Shown in pieces: positions 25,841 through 34,651 of a stretch of 64,000 bases of DNA. Each line of letters opens with the position of its first letter. Position 1 is the stretch's first letter. The notes beneath the pieces were generated by a model. It had not been told where the DNA came from and did not search any database. It saw only the letters and a program-made list of their open reading frames with translations. Both the position numbers and the translations under genes were made by a program. The DNA is from Pseudomonas sp. LD120 (GTDB lineage Bacteria; Pseudomonadota; Gammaproteobacteria; Pseudomonadales; Pseudomonadaceae): NCBI RefSeq assembly GCF_009861525.1, contig NZ_WVHL01000003.1, forward strand, positions 1 to 64,000. The letters are read 5' to 3'.

Positions 25841-26761
25841 ATGCGTTATCCCTCCATGACCGCCCTGCGCGCGCTGGACGCGGTGGCCCGCCTGGGCAGT
25901 GTCGCCGAAGCCGCCAATGAGCTGAACCTGACCGCCAGCGCCATCAGCCACCAGATCAAGAGCCTGGAGCAGACCCTGGGTTTTGCCCTCACCGAGCGCC
26001 AGGGCCGCAGCATTCGTATCACCTACCAGGGCGAGCGCTACGCTCGGGACATCCACCTGCTGCTGGCCAATATCCTTGAGGCCGGGCAGCGCTCCGACGG
26101 CCAGCAGGTCAGTGGCCGGCTGTGCATCAGCAGCCCGCCGGGGTTCGCCACCTACTGGCTGTGCACCCATATCGCCGAGTTCCAGGCGTTGTATCCCCAG
26201 GTCGAACTGCAATTGGTGTCGCCCCGCACTCCGGGCGATACCAGCGACAGCAGCGTCGATCTGTTTGTCGCCTACGGCATGGGCGACTGGCCCAACCAGC
26301 ATGTGCAGAAGATCGTGTCCCTGCGTTATTTCCCGGTGTGCAGCCCGAGTCTGGTGAATGCCATGGGCGGTTTGAAAACCCTCGACAGTCTGGACCATGC
26401 GTTGCTCCTGCACATGATCGACTACTCCGACTGGCGGGTCTGGCTGGCGGCCGCCGGGGCGCCGAATGTCGATGTCCGCCGGGGCATCATCTTCGCCGAC
26501 GCGCACTTCGTGCAGTCGGCCTGCATCGCCGGCCAAGGCATCGCCATGGGCGACAACCTGATCAGTGGCGAGGCGTTGGCCCGTGGGCAACTGGTGCAGC
26601 CCTTCGGCAGCGAGATCGAATCCAACCGCGGCTACTACCTGGTGGCCGATCTGCACAAAGCCGAGCGCCCGGTGGTGCTGGCTTTCAGCGAATGGGTCAA
26701 ATCCCAGTTACAGGGCATCACCCGCTTGCACCCGGAGCCGCGCCGCAACGGCAAAGCGTGA
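25841..26761 (+). CDS. LysR-family regulator (GcvA-like), probable regulator of the aru/transport cluster
   Basis: A 306-residue LysR protein. The N-terminal winged helix-turn-helix (about 4-63) reads AVARLGSVAEAANELNLTAS, then AISHQIKSLEQTLGFALTER, as in the GcvA branch. The C-terminal part (about 90-300) is the co-inducer domain. It sits between the divergent ABC transporter operon and the codirectional aruI-like gene. LysR proteins normally control a divergent neighbour, so it probably responds to arginine or 2-ketoarginine and controls both directions. The effector is inferred. P. aeruginosa instead uses the AruRS two-component system, so the control here would differ. Confidence 0.85.
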   Translation: MRYPSMTALRALDAVARLGSVAEAANELNLTASAISHQIKSLEQTLGFALTERQGRSIRITYQGERYARDIHLLLANILEAGQRSDGQQVSGRLCISSPPGFATYWLCTHIAEFQALYPQVELQLVSPRTPGDTSDSSVDLFVAYGMGDWPNQHVQKIVSLRYFPVCSPSLVNAMGGLKTLDSLDHALLLHMIDYSDWRVWLAAAGAPNVDVRRGIIFADAHFVQSACIAGQGIAMGDNLISGEALARGQLVQPFGSEIESNRGYYLVADLHKAERPVVLAFSEWVKSQLQGITRLHPEPRRNGKA

Positions 26762-26884
26762 ATTTTATTGAGCAATCGCCGCGATTTTTTTCGATTGTTG
26801 CGCCTCGGGTGCAACGACTAATGTCCCTCGACATCAGCCGGGCGCAGGGTGTCGCCCGCACATAAGAACAAGAGGAAGTAGTCG

Positions 26885-28492
26885 ATGACCACCTGTGCCC
26901 AGTCCCTGGTTCGTTTGCTGGAAGGTTATGGCGTGGACACGGTGTTCGGGATTCCCGGCGTGCACACTGTCGAGCTGTATCGCGGCCTGCATGGCAGCCG
27001 CCTGCGTCACGTCAGCCCGCGGCATGAACAGGGCGCCGGGTTCATGGCCGACGGCTACGCCCGGGCCAGTGGCAAGCCCGGGGTGTGCTTCATCATCACC
27101 GGTCCGGGGATGACCAACATCCTCACCGCCATGGGCCAGGCCTACGCCGATTCGGTGCCGATGCTGGTGATCTCCACGGTCAACCGTCGCGAGCACCTGC
27201 GCCTGGGCCACGGCCACCTGCACGAGCTGCCGGACCAGCGGGCGATAGTGGCCGGGGTCTGCGCCTTCAGTCATACCTTGCAAGCGCCGGCGGAACTGCC
27301 GGAACTCCTGGCCCGGGCCTTTGCCATCTTCAAGTGCGCGCGGCCACGGCCGGTGCACATCGAGATTCCCCTGGACGTGCTGGACATGCCCGCCACCGAC
27401 CTCAACCTGATGCCCCGCAGCCTGCCCGGCGCGCCGGCGCCGGCCGGGGCTTCGGTCGAGGCGGCCGCGAGCTTGCTCAATGCCGCCCACCGCCCGCTGA
27501 TTCTCTCCGGTGGCGGCGCTCGGGGTTGCGCCGAAGTCCTGCGTCAACTGGCCGAGCGCCTGCAAGCGCCGGTGGCCCTGACCACCAACGCCCGCGGCTT
27601 GCTGCCTTGTGGTCACCCGTTGCTGCTCGACGGCGTGCAGTCGTCGGCCCATGGCCGGGCGCTGATCGACGAAGCCGACGTGGTGCTGGCCGTGGGCACG
27701 GAGCTGGGGGAAACCGACTACGACTTCTTCGGCTTGGGTCCGCTGCGTTTCAAGGGCTCGTTGATCCGCCTGGACATCGACCCGATGCAGGTCATGGGCG
27801 TGCAACGGGCCCATGTCGGCCTGGTGGGCGATGCGCTGCAAGGCTTGCAAGCCTTGCTGGGCAAAGTGGTACAACCGAGTGCTCGCGGACCTTGGGCCGT
27901 GGACAGCGTGCAGCGGGTCAACCAGGCCGAACGTACGGGCTGGACGCCCAAGCAACAAGGCCTGCAAGGCTTGCTCGACCTGCTGCGCGACACCCTGGGC
28001 AGCCCGATCCTGGTGGGCGATTCGACCCAGCCGGTGTACCAGGGCGCCAGCGGCTACCAGGCCCCGACCCCGGCCAGCTGGTTCAACGCCGGCAGTGGCT
28101 ACGGCACCCTGGGCTACGGCCTGCCGGCAGCCATGGGCGCCAAGCTGGCACGGCCGGAGCGTCCGGTGGTGGCGCTGGTGGGGGACGGCGGCCTGCAGTT
28201 CACCAGCGGCGAGTTGATCGCCGCCAAGGAAGCGCAGATCGGCGTGATCCTGCTGGTGTGGAACAACCAGTGCTACGGCGAGATCCGCGACTACATGCAG
28301 GCCCGGGACATTGCGCCGCTGGGGGTGGACATCCTCACCCCGGACTTCCAGGCCATGGCCCAGAGCTTCCATGTGCCGCACCACAGCGCCGACACCCCGG
28401 CGCAGTTGCAGGAACTGCTGCAGAGCCTCAGGGATATCCGCCAGCCGGTGATGATCGAAGTCGACGCCGGCGCCTATCTGGCCCTGGACTGA
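26885..28492 (+). CDS. aruI: 2-ketoarginine (5-guanidino-2-oxopentanoate) decarboxylase, AruI-like
   Basis: A 535-residue thiamine-diphosphate enzyme. The N-terminal domain has the catalytic glutamate in RHEQGAGFMADGYAR (about E49), and the C-terminal domain has the TPP/Mg motif GDGGLQFTSGEL through NNQCYGEI (GDG-X26-N). It resembles AruI more than acetolactate synthase (the LPDQRAIVAGVCAF and DFFGLGPLRF segments). It converts 2-ketoarginine to 4-guanidinobutyraldehyde, the second step of the arginine transaminase pathway. The ATG at 26885 follows GAGGAAG. It lies 123 bases after the LysR gene. The next enzyme (dehydrogenase KauB) and guanidinobutyrase are not in the window. Confidence 0.83.
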   Translation: MTTCAQSLVRLLEGYGVDTVFGIPGVHTVELYRGLHGSRLRHVSPRHEQGAGFMADGYARASGKPGVCFIITGPGMTNILTAMGQAYADSVPMLVISTVNRREHLRLGHGHLHELPDQRAIVAGVCAFSHTLQAPAELPELLARAFAIFKCARPRPVHIEIPLDVLDMPATDLNLMPRSLPGAPAPAGASVEAAASLLNAAHRPLILSGGGARGCAEVLRQLAERLQAPVALTTNARGLLPCGHPLLLDGVQSSAHGRALIDEADVVLAVGTELGETDYDFFGLGPLRFKGSLIRLDIDPMQVMGVQRAHVGLVGDALQGLQALLGKVVQPSARGPWAVDSVQRVNQAERTGWTPKQQGLQGLLDLLRDTLGSPILVGDSTQPVYQGASGYQAPTPASWFNAGSGYGTLGYGLPAAMGAKLARPERPVVALVGDGGLQFTSGELIAAKEAQIGVILLVWNNQCYGEIRDYMQARDIAPLGVDILTPDFQAMAQSFHVPHHSADTPAQLQELLQSLRDIRQPVMIEVDAGAYLALD

Positions 28493-28617
28493 TCTGCAGG
28501 CCGCTTAACGCACAGGCCACCCGAGAGGAGTCATTCTGTTCACTTAAGCGGCCGAACGAAGCCTATTGCAGGCGGGTGTCTTGTGGTCGTGACAAGGCCT
28601 GTGGTGACAAGGCCTAT

Positions 28618-28751
28618 TGTGGTGAGGGAGCCTGCTCCCGTCCGGTCGCGTAGCGGTCGTAAAAACTGGCGGCACGGTTTATCAGGCTCACCGGGTGAAC
28701 GCTATTGGGGGGGCTGCGCACCCCAGCGGGAGCAAGCTCCCTCGCCACGGG
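28618..28751. repeat. REPIN between aruI and the HIT gene
   Basis: An inverted REP pair (GGTGAGGGAGCCTGCTCCC on the left, GCGGGAGCAAGCTCCCTCGC on the right) within the 460-base gap 28493-28952. The same repeat type lies at 21146-21278. Apart from it and the terminator at 28811-28851, no gene is supported in this gap. Confidence 0.8.
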
Positions 28752-28810
28752 GTAATGTTGCACTTGAGCGGCCGATCGGAGGCCTGCTTGGGGCGGCAAC
28801 TGAACCCAAG

Positions 28811-28851
28811 AAAAACGGCGTCTGCTCATCTTGAGCAGGCGCCGTTTTTTG
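28811..28851 (+). terminator. Strong rho-independent terminator
   Basis: A long hairpin, AACGGCGTCTGCTCA pairing with TGAGCAGGCGCCGTT around TCT, is followed by six T. It closes transcription in the gap after aruI. Confidence 0.9.
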
Positions 28852-28952
28852 TTAAGTGAGCAGCATTACCCGAGAGAAGTGCCTTCAAGGGACAAGCTGA
28901 GCTACATTGACCTCGCCAACCGGGACGCACCTTGTCACTTGAGGATTCAGGG

Positions 28953-29429
28953 ATGAACTGCATTTTCTGCCAGATTGTCGCCGGCACCCTGCCGGCGGCC
29001 GTGGTTTACCGCGATGAACACTGCATGGCCTTCATGGACGTGCACCCACTGGGGGCGGGTCATGTCCTGCTGATTCCCCAGCCCCACGTGGAAAAGCTCG
29101 ATCAATTGCCCGGCTTCGTCCGTCAGCACCTGTATCAGGTGTTCGATGGATTACTGGCCGCGCAGCGGCGTGCCGGCTACGGCGTCGAAGGGACCCACCT
29201 TTTGGTCAATGATGGTCGGGCCAGCAACCAGCACATCCCCCATGCCCATCTGCACCTGATCCCGCGCAAGCGTGGCGATGCCCTGGGGTTTGCCGGGCGC
29301 TTGCTGCTGCATTTCACCGGGGTTTTTGGGCGCCGCGCGAAACTGGAAGTCCTGCAGCAGCAGGCTGCCAGCATCGCCGAACAGGTGCGCGTGCCTTGGG
29401 TCAGTGAAACGCCGGTGGGTGGCCGCTGA
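28953..29429 (+). CDS. HIT-family (histidine triad) protein
   Basis: A 158-residue HIT-superfamily hydrolase. The start MNCIFCQIVAGTLPA has the CxxC zinc site of the Hint/HinT branch, and the triad is HIPHAHLHLIP (about 97-107). These proteins cleave nucleoside phosphoramidates or adenylylated compounds. The extension after the triad (RKRGDALGFAGRLL onward) is longer than in HinT. The ATG at 28953 is the one that starts MNCIFC. The downstream GNAT gene begins two bases after its stop, so the two are one unit. A remnant of a homologous gene is at 44627-44676. Confidence 0.87.
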   Translation: MNCIFCQIVAGTLPAAVVYRDEHCMAFMDVHPLGAGHVLLIPQPHVEKLDQLPGFVRQHLYQVFDGLLAAQRRAGYGVEGTHLLVNDGRASNQHIPHAHLHLIPRKRGDALGFAGRLLLHFTGVFGRRAKLEVLQQQAASIAEQVRVPWVSETPVGGR

Positions 29430-29430
29430 T

Positions 29431-30234
29431 ATGGATCGCCGCCGCGCCCTGGCGCTTGAATACGCGGAGCACCAATACCTGCGGGCCCGGGTCCAGGGTG
29501 TGGTGAGTTTGCCGGGAAACCCTTATCAGGCGCAGCTCTATGGTGATCAGGATTGCGGAGCCTTTGTCGTGGGCGGCAATCCCAGTCCGATGATGAACCG
29601 GGTGCACGGCGACAGTGCGCAACAAGCCCACAATCTTGCCGATCTGCTACAGACCTGCGTGGCTTACGCCCCGGCGATCGCCTTGATCGCCGAGTCAGCC
29701 AAGGTGGCGCCCACTCTGGAGCTGGAGGGGCAGCAACTGCAGCGCCTCAGGGGCTGGACCCACGGACAGCTGTTCGCCTCGGTGGACGAACTGGTGGCGC
29801 CGCCTTCGGCGCTGGATATCGAGCCGGTGTTCGCCTCGACCCTGGAAAGCTTCTGTGCTCTGCACCGCGAAGGCTTCAATACCCCTGCGGCCGCCCGGCC
29901 AGTCAACCAGGCAGCCTTCGGCGGCTTGCTCAACGACGGACGTGGGCATCTGTACCTGCTGCGGGACCAGGGCGTTGCGGTGGCCGGTGCGGCGCTATTC
30001 GTCGCCGACAATGGCGTGGCCTACCTGGGCACCGCCTTTACCACCAAGGTCGCCCGGGGCCAGGGCTATCACCGGGCCCTGATCGCCCATCGCTTGCAGC
30101 AGGCCGTCGCCCTCGGCGCCCAGAGTGTGGCGGCCACCGCCCTGGTGAACTCGCAAAGCCGGCGCAACCTGGAGCACTACGGCTTGCGCCTGTCCCACCT
30201 GCAAACCCTGTATCGGGCCGAGTCACAGGGCTAG
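29431..30234 (+). CDS. GNAT-type acetyltransferase, copy A
   Basis: A 267-residue protein with a GNAT C-terminal domain: GVAVAGAALFVADNGVAYLGTAFT, then the acetyl-CoA motif ARGQGYHRALIAHRLQQAV (the R/Q-x-x-G-x-G/A part), and the N-terminal half forms a second unassigned α/β domain. The substrate is unknown. It begins 1 base after the HIT stop and overlaps the DUF4087 gene end by 4 bases on the opposite strand. A second copy with a 5' deletion exists at 44573-45244. Confidence 0.82.
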   Translation: MDRRRALALEYAEHQYLRARVQGVVSLPGNPYQAQLYGDQDCGAFVVGGNPSPMMNRVHGDSAQQAHNLADLLQTCVAYAPAIALIAESAKVAPTLELEGQQLQRLRGWTHGQLFASVDELVAPPSALDIEPVFASTLESFCALHREGFNTPAAARPVNQAAFGGLLNDGRGHLYLLRDQGVAVAGAALFVADNGVAYLGTAFTTKVARGQGYHRALIAHRLQQAVALGAQSVAATALVNSQSRRNLEHYGLRLSHLQTLYRAESQG

Positions 30235-31094
30235 CGCTGTGGCGTTGTCGGCGCCGGGTCGAAGCGGATCGAGTACAGAATCGCCCTCAGGGTGGCGAAG
30301 TCCTGGAAGAAACCCACGCTATCAGCCACCACCTGACGCTGGCCGCTGTCGAGCACCGCCATCAGGCAGGTGCCGCCAGCGGCGTGGAAGCCAGTTTGCT
30401 CATCGCTGACGCCGCAGGTTTGATAAGCCAGCAGGCCTTGCCAGCCGGGGCCACTCAGTTTCTGTACCGGGCTGGGCGCGTCCTTTCCGGCGCTGCGCAT
30501 CCACACGCCGTTTTCCTGATAGAAAAACAAACCTTCGGCGGCCTGTTCCAGGCTGCCCTGCTGCAGGCACAGGTGCAGGGTGTATTCCTCCTGGGGGCGT
30601 TTTTTCGGGTGGTCCAGGGTGAGGCAGTTCTGCGCCTGGCCAAGCTTCCAGCCTTTGGGGTATTGCAGGCTGAAGCCCTGACCCTTGAAGCGTGGTGAAT
30701 CCTTGGGCAATACCGGAACTCCGGCTTCCTCGCGCAAGGGTTCGTACAGGCTGGGATCGTTGCGACAGGCAGACAGCGGGCGGGCCTTGGCCTTGTGCAA
30801 TTGGTCGAGGCGATGGGTCTGTGGATCAGCACTGGCGCTGACGCAGGCACAGCCGTAGCCGTAATGATTGTTGGTCCGTACCCATTGCTGATCGTTGAAG
30901 GTGGGCCAGTCGCCCTCGGCCTGATAACCGCCCTGGCTGGCAATTTCCCAGACGCCGTCGCGGTCGGTCAGGGTGGCGTTGGCCGGCGTCGGGTTCTTGA
31001 ACCAGCCGCATCGGCGTTCGATCTTAGCCGTCGCGGCGCTGGCGGGTAAGGCAATCAGTGTCAGGAGTGTGCAGATCAGGGCGCATTGCAGCAT
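30231..31094 (-). CDS. Secreted DUF4087-domain protein, copy A
   Basis: A 287-residue exported protein. A signal peptide is clear (hydrophobic residues 2-18, ALPASAA cleavage region). The mature N-terminus (ERRCGWFKNPTPANATLTDR, then DGVWEIASQGGYQAEG) matches the DUF4087 family. The C-terminal half, from about residue 140, has four or more cysteines (C157, C175 and the later TCGVSD, GTCLMAV), suggesting disulphides in the periplasm. The function is unknown. It is convergent with the GNAT gene and divergent from the lipoprotein gene. A disrupted copy is at 45241-48152. Confidence 0.78.
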   Translation of the reverse strand: MLQCALICTLLTLIALPASAATAKIERRCGWFKNPTPANATLTDRDGVWEIASQGGYQAEGDWPTFNDQQWVRTNNHYGYGCACVSASADPQTHRLDQLHKAKARPLSACRNDPSLYEPLREEAGVPVLPKDSPRFKGQGFSLQYPKGWKLGQAQNCLTLDHPKKRPQEEYTLHLCLQQGSLEQAAEGLFFYQENGVWMRSAGKDAPSPVQKLSGPGWQGLLAYQTCGVSDEQTGFHAAGGTCLMAVLDSGQRQVVADSVGFFQDFATLRAILYSIRFDPAPTTPQR

Positions 31095-31184
31095 GGAGCA
31101 TCCTTGTTCGGTGAGTGATGGAGGCGAAACTCAAGTACTCTCGCCCCTGGCTTTTCAGCCATTCATGGAGATCAGGAAGATTTT

Positions 31185-31823
31185 ATGCAAAGGACGCTGT
31201 GTGCAGTGATGAGCCTGTCGCTTATTGCTTCGTCCATGGGGGGCTGTGCCTCGCATGCCAAACCCCGGGTCGCGGGCCCACAGGTTTATGGCTATACCCT
31301 CAATCAACGGCTCTCCACCGACGCGTTCAAGGCACTGTCCGATACCGGTAGGGAGACGATGAGCGGACTCTCGATCTATGAGCTGAAAGACCCTGAAGGT
31401 GTCAGGCTCAAGTTGTATCTGGAACGCACCCTGTGGGTGGATAGAGTCGAGAAGGTCAGTACTCCGTTCGACGTCGAAAGTGATTGCGAGAATGCCTTGA
31501 AAGATGAAACTGCGCGGTTGCAGTCGACGATTGCCGAGTTCAATTCCCGTCAAGCCCGTTCGGGCGGTGCGCCTCGTCAGGTTGGAGATATCTACGCCAG
31601 TCAGTCAACGACCCCATGCACGCGTAAAGGCGGCAGAGATGCGGATGCCCAGAGCTACCGCTATGAGCTCTCTGCCAGCCTGAGCACCGAAACCGCGCCG
31701 GTCAAACACGGACTGTCGGAAAAGGTTGAAAACGCCTACATGGGGATGTGGATGGGCGTCTTCACCATCGTTCTCCTACCTTTTGCGTTGATCGGTGCGG
31801 CAGTGGACGCCGTGACTGATTGA
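31185..31823 (+). CDS. Lipoprotein of unknown function, copy A
   Basis: A 212-residue predicted lipoprotein. The signal peptide ends in the lipobox SSMGGC (cysteine about residue 21). The body has a central region with two cysteines (about C106 and C145), and a hydrophobic C-terminal segment (GVFTIVLLPFALIGAAVDAV) that could be a transmembrane anchor. It resembles no family I can name. The gene at 48243-48881 encodes an identical protein. Confidence 0.75.
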   Translation: MQRTLCAVMSLSLIASSMGGCASHAKPRVAGPQVYGYTLNQRLSTDAFKALSDTGRETMSGLSIYELKDPEGVRLKLYLERTLWVDRVEKVSTPFDVESDCENALKDETARLQSTIAEFNSRQARSGGAPRQVGDIYASQSTTPCTRKGGRDADAQSYRYELSASLSTETAPVKHGLSEKVENAYMGMWMGVFTIVLLPFALIGAAVDAVTD

Positions 31824-31830
31824 TCGCCGT

Positions 31831-32460
31831 TCAATAGCGCCACTTGCGCACCAGGTCCTCGCTGAAGCGCTGGCTGATCAGCGCTTCGGCGCTGTCATCG
31901 TCGTCATGCACCTCTGCCAGGCACAGCAGCATCAGCGCATCCAGGTACTCCTCGGGGGCGTCGAAGAAGCGCGTCAGCGCTGTGCCGGTGTCGTGATCGA
32001 AGTAGTAGACCGCGCCGCTTTCCCGATGGAAACAGAACATATTGCCGTTGCCCAGGTAGTCGCCAAAGGCAACCAGCTGGTGCGCCAGTGCCAGGTCCAG
32101 ATCGCTCTCGGGGATATCGACAATGCCAGGGTAGGCCTCCAGCAGAGGCTGGATCGGGGTATGGCCGGGGCCTACGCTGCAAAGGATCTCCGCCAGTGAC
32201 AAGACCCCCAACTGCCGATGATAGTTGCGCAGAGAGGGCGGCAAGGCACAGCCCAGGCGCTGCTCCAGGGCCAGCAGGGCCTCCTCGCTGACGGGGGTTA
32301 ATTCCGGCTCGTTGACGTGGCCTTCCCACAGCGCAGCGTAGGCGCCGATGACCGCGAGGTACCAGCTCAGCCGCGCGGCTTGATCAGGCAGGTCCGGCCA
32401 GGCCAGGGGCGGGCAGCCGGCAGGGGGCCGGTCGGCCATAGCGTTATGCTGTTCTGACAT
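31831..32460 (-). CDS. SMI1/KNR4 (SUKH)-like protein, copy A
   Basis: A 209-residue soluble acidic protein. The central part, LTPVSEEALLALEQRLGCAL, PPSLRNYHRQLGVLSLAEIL and GDYLGNGNMFCFHRESGAVYYFDHDT, is the typical SMI1/KNR4 (SUKH) pattern. SUKH proteins are often immunity proteins of polymorphic toxins, but no toxin gene lies beside this one. An IS66 copy is inserted 17 bases upstream of the ATG, just beyond the ribosome site AAGGACT. The native promoter is therefore displaced; expression would depend on the element. Confidence 0.8.
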   Translation of the reverse strand: MSEQHNAMADRPPAGCPPLAWPDLPDQAARLSWYLAVIGAYAALWEGHVNEPELTPVSEEALLALEQRLGCALPPSLRNYHRQLGVLSLAEILCSVGPGHTPIQPLLEAYPGIVDIPESDLDLALAHQLVAFGDYLGNGNMFCFHRESGAVYYFDHDTGTALTRFFDAPEEYLDALMLLCLAEVHDDDDSAEALISQRFSEDLVRKWRY

Positions 32461-32522
32461 GAGGAGTCCTTAGATGAGTATGCGATCCATAAACCCCACC
32501 TGCCCAGTGGTGGAGCAACGGT

Positions 32523-34067
32523 CTACCGTGGCATCTGCGGCGAGCAGTTCCACGGCAGTAGCGCCTCGTAGTCCTTTACTGACGAGGCATGCGGCAGCCG
32601 CTCTAGTACGTGGCGTAGCCACGTATAAGGCTCTTGGCCGTTGACCTTGGCGGTCTCGACCAGGCTGTAGATCTTCGCGCTGGCAGTGGCGCCGTTGACG
32701 GTATCGCTGAACAGCCAGGCCTTGCGCCCGATGACAAACGGCTTGATCGCTCTTTCGGCCGCGTTGTTGTCGATGGGCAAATAACCCGCTTCGACATAAC
32801 GCTCCAGTCGGCTCCAGTTATTCGCCAGATAATGCACCGCCTTGCCTAATGCACTTTGCGGCGTCACCTGGGATTGGGTTTTATCCAACCAGACTTTCAG
32901 CTGCCCCAAGATCGGCAGGCTCTTTTCCTGGCGAGCGATAAACCGCTGTTCATCATCGGCTTCCTTAAGTTCATGCTCGATCCCGTACAGCTTGTTGATC
33001 ATCGTCAGCGCGATATCGGCCCGTCCGGTTTTACCCTTGGGCTGCACTTTTTGCGCGTCCACGAACTTGCGTCGTGTATGGGCCATGCACGCCAAGCGCT
33101 CCACACCCGATTGCAATGCCAACGCGTTATAGCCGGCGTAGTCGTCGGTCATGACATAACCGCGATAACTTTCCAGCAGCCGTAACGGCACCTCCTGCGC
33201 ACGACTGGACGTGTAGTCAAACAACACGACTTTACGATCGGGTGGGCCGCTGGCTTGTACCCACATCCAGGATTGGCTGGTCGGGTCTCGATCCGGTTCT
33301 TTCAACACCTGGACACGGGTTTCATCGCAGTGGATGACCGGACTTTCCAGCAGCCGGTCACGCATCAAATTGATCAGCGGCTGAAAGTGTTCGCTGCACT
33401 GGATGATCCAGCGCGCCAGCGTTTGCCGAGGGATCTCGATGCCGTGTCGGCTCAGCACACTTTCAAAACGGTGCAGCGGCAGACCATCGACGTATTTAGT
33501 CGTTAGCAGCATGGCCAATACGCTTGGACTGGCCATGCTCTTTTCGATCAATTGCGCCGGTTTGTCGGCGGTGACCGGTGCACGTTCACAACCACGGCAA
33601 CCGTAGATCTTGCGGATATGTTTGATGACGCGGATCTGCATCGGCACGATATCCAGCTGCTCGCTGGTTTCTTCGCTGATCACATGCTTGCGGCAACCGC
33701 AGGCACAGGTCAGTTCGTGTTCGGGTAGTTCGTGGATGACTTCGATACGCGGCAGATCGGCCGACAACGGCTTGCGTTTGCCACGGCATGCGGTCGGCTC
33801 AACAACTTCTTCATCGGCGTCACCGACTGAAGGCATCGGCTCGCTTTCAGGCTCATTGAACAAGGCCAGTTGTGGCGTATTGGGCTCAACGGTTTGCTCG
33901 GACTTACGCCCGAACAGACGGTCGCGCAACAGCTTGATCTGTTCTTTCAGGTCGACGATGTGGGTCTGATAAGCCTGGGCCGATTCCTCTTGGCGACTGA
34001 GTGCCTCAAGCAGCAGTTGCTTGAGCAAAACAGGATCATCAGGAAGGTCATCGGGCAGAGAAATCAT
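32523..34067 (-). CDS. tnpC: IS66 transposase TnpC, copy 2
   Basis: A 514-residue TnpC, intact. It diverges from the other copies in the N-terminal helix and linker ([18 protein letters not shown] instead of [13 protein letters not shown]) and matches them almost exactly in the catalytic domain. That pattern suggests recombination between IS66 variants. It keeps the cysteine zinc site and the C-terminal [16 protein letters not shown] motif. Confidence 0.93.
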   Translation of the reverse strand: MISLPDDLPDDPVLLKQLLLEALSRQEESAQAYQTHIVDLKEQIKLLRDRLFGRKSEQTVEPNTPQLALFNEPESEPMPSVGDADEEVVEPTACRGKRKPLSADLPRIEVIHELPEHELTCACGCRKHVISEETSEQLDIVPMQIRVIKHIRKIYGCRGCERAPVTADKPAQLIEKSMASPSVLAMLLTTKYVDGLPLHRFESVLSRHGIEIPRQTLARWIIQCSEHFQPLINLMRDRLLESPVIHCDETRVQVLKEPDRDPTSQSWMWVQASGPPDRKVVLFDYTSSRAQEVPLRLLESYRGYVMTDDYAGYNALALQSGVERLACMAHTRRKFVDAQKVQPKGKTGRADIALTMINKLYGIEHELKEADDEQRFIARQEKSLPILGQLKVWLDKTQSQVTPQSALGKAVHYLANNWSRLERYVEAGYLPIDNNAAERAIKPFVIGRKAWLFSDTVNGATASAKIYSLVETAKVNGQEPYTWLRHVLERLPHASSVKDYEALLPWNCSPQMPR

Positions 34068-34085
34068 GGCCCGGATTATACCGGG

Positions 34086-34445
34086 TCACGCCACGTAGCG
34101 CGGGGTCAAAACTTGATGAGGGCGGTTGCGCCAGAGGTCGAAACCGTCGAGCAGCCAGTTCAGTTCCTGGACGCTCAACACAATGGCCTCGTCGGTTACA
34201 TCGGGCGATGTTTTAAAACGCTCGGATTCGAGGCGCTTGAGCCAAAGGCAAAAGCCGTTGCGCTCCCAATACAAAATCTTCACCCGGTTGCGGGACTTGT
34301 TGAGGAAGACGAAAAGCACTGGGTCGAATACCGCCACTTTTATATCCAACTCGACCAGCGCGGCCAGACCGTCGATGGATTTTCGGAAGTCGACAGGCTT
34401 GGGGTAGAGATAGACTTTTTCGACTTTGGCGTCGGGTCGCATCAT
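34086..34445 (-). CDS. tnpB: IS66 accessory protein TnpB, copy 2
   Basis: A 119-residue TnpB with the [20 protein letters not shown] and FVFLNKSRNRVKILYWERNG signatures, 18 bases before tnpC. The start is the paired ATG at 34445/34442. Confidence 0.9.
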   Translation of the reverse strand: MMRPDAKVEKVYLYPKPVDFRKSIDGLAALVELDIKVAVFDPVLFVFLNKSRNRVKILYWERNGFCLWLKRLESERFKTSPDVTDEAIVLSVQELNWLLDGFDLWRNRPHQVLTPRYVA

Positions 34446-34651
34446 GGTGGGGCTGGCTCCAGAAAGAGATCGGGAGCACAGCATTAGGGATCAGCTTGGC
34501 ACTTTGAATGTGGGGTTGATGGAGCGCTTACTTAGATGAGAAGGAGGCAGGGGAGATGATGTGCTACGGCACCGGCATTTCAGGATGATGCTTGAGGGGC
34601 TGGTTTGTATGCGATCCATAAACCCCACCTACCCAGTGGTTGAGCAACGAT

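Larger units (their letters stand above)
29667..32414. repeat. Duplicated block, copy A (GNAT to SUKH)
   Basis: This block, containing GNAT, DUF4087, lipoprotein and SUKH, is repeated at about 44677-49486 in the same orientation. Stretches of complete identity alternate with stretches at roughly 80-90 percent identity, for example around 32055-32210. Confidence 0.88.
32478..34531 (-). mobile_element. IS66-family insertion sequence, copy 2
   Basis: A 2,054-base element. It has ends GTATGCGATCCATAAACCCC and, read inward from the right, GTAAGCGCTCCATCAACCCC. The 8-base duplication TTAGATGA (32470-32477 and 34532-34539) is exact. Its tnpC N-terminal region differs from copies 1, 3 and 5, so it is a distinct IS66 subtype. 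Confidence 0.93.

Noticed and set aside
26834..28384. 516-codon minus-strand frame opposite aruI
   Set aside because: It is the antisense shadow of a well-supported thiamine enzyme gene.
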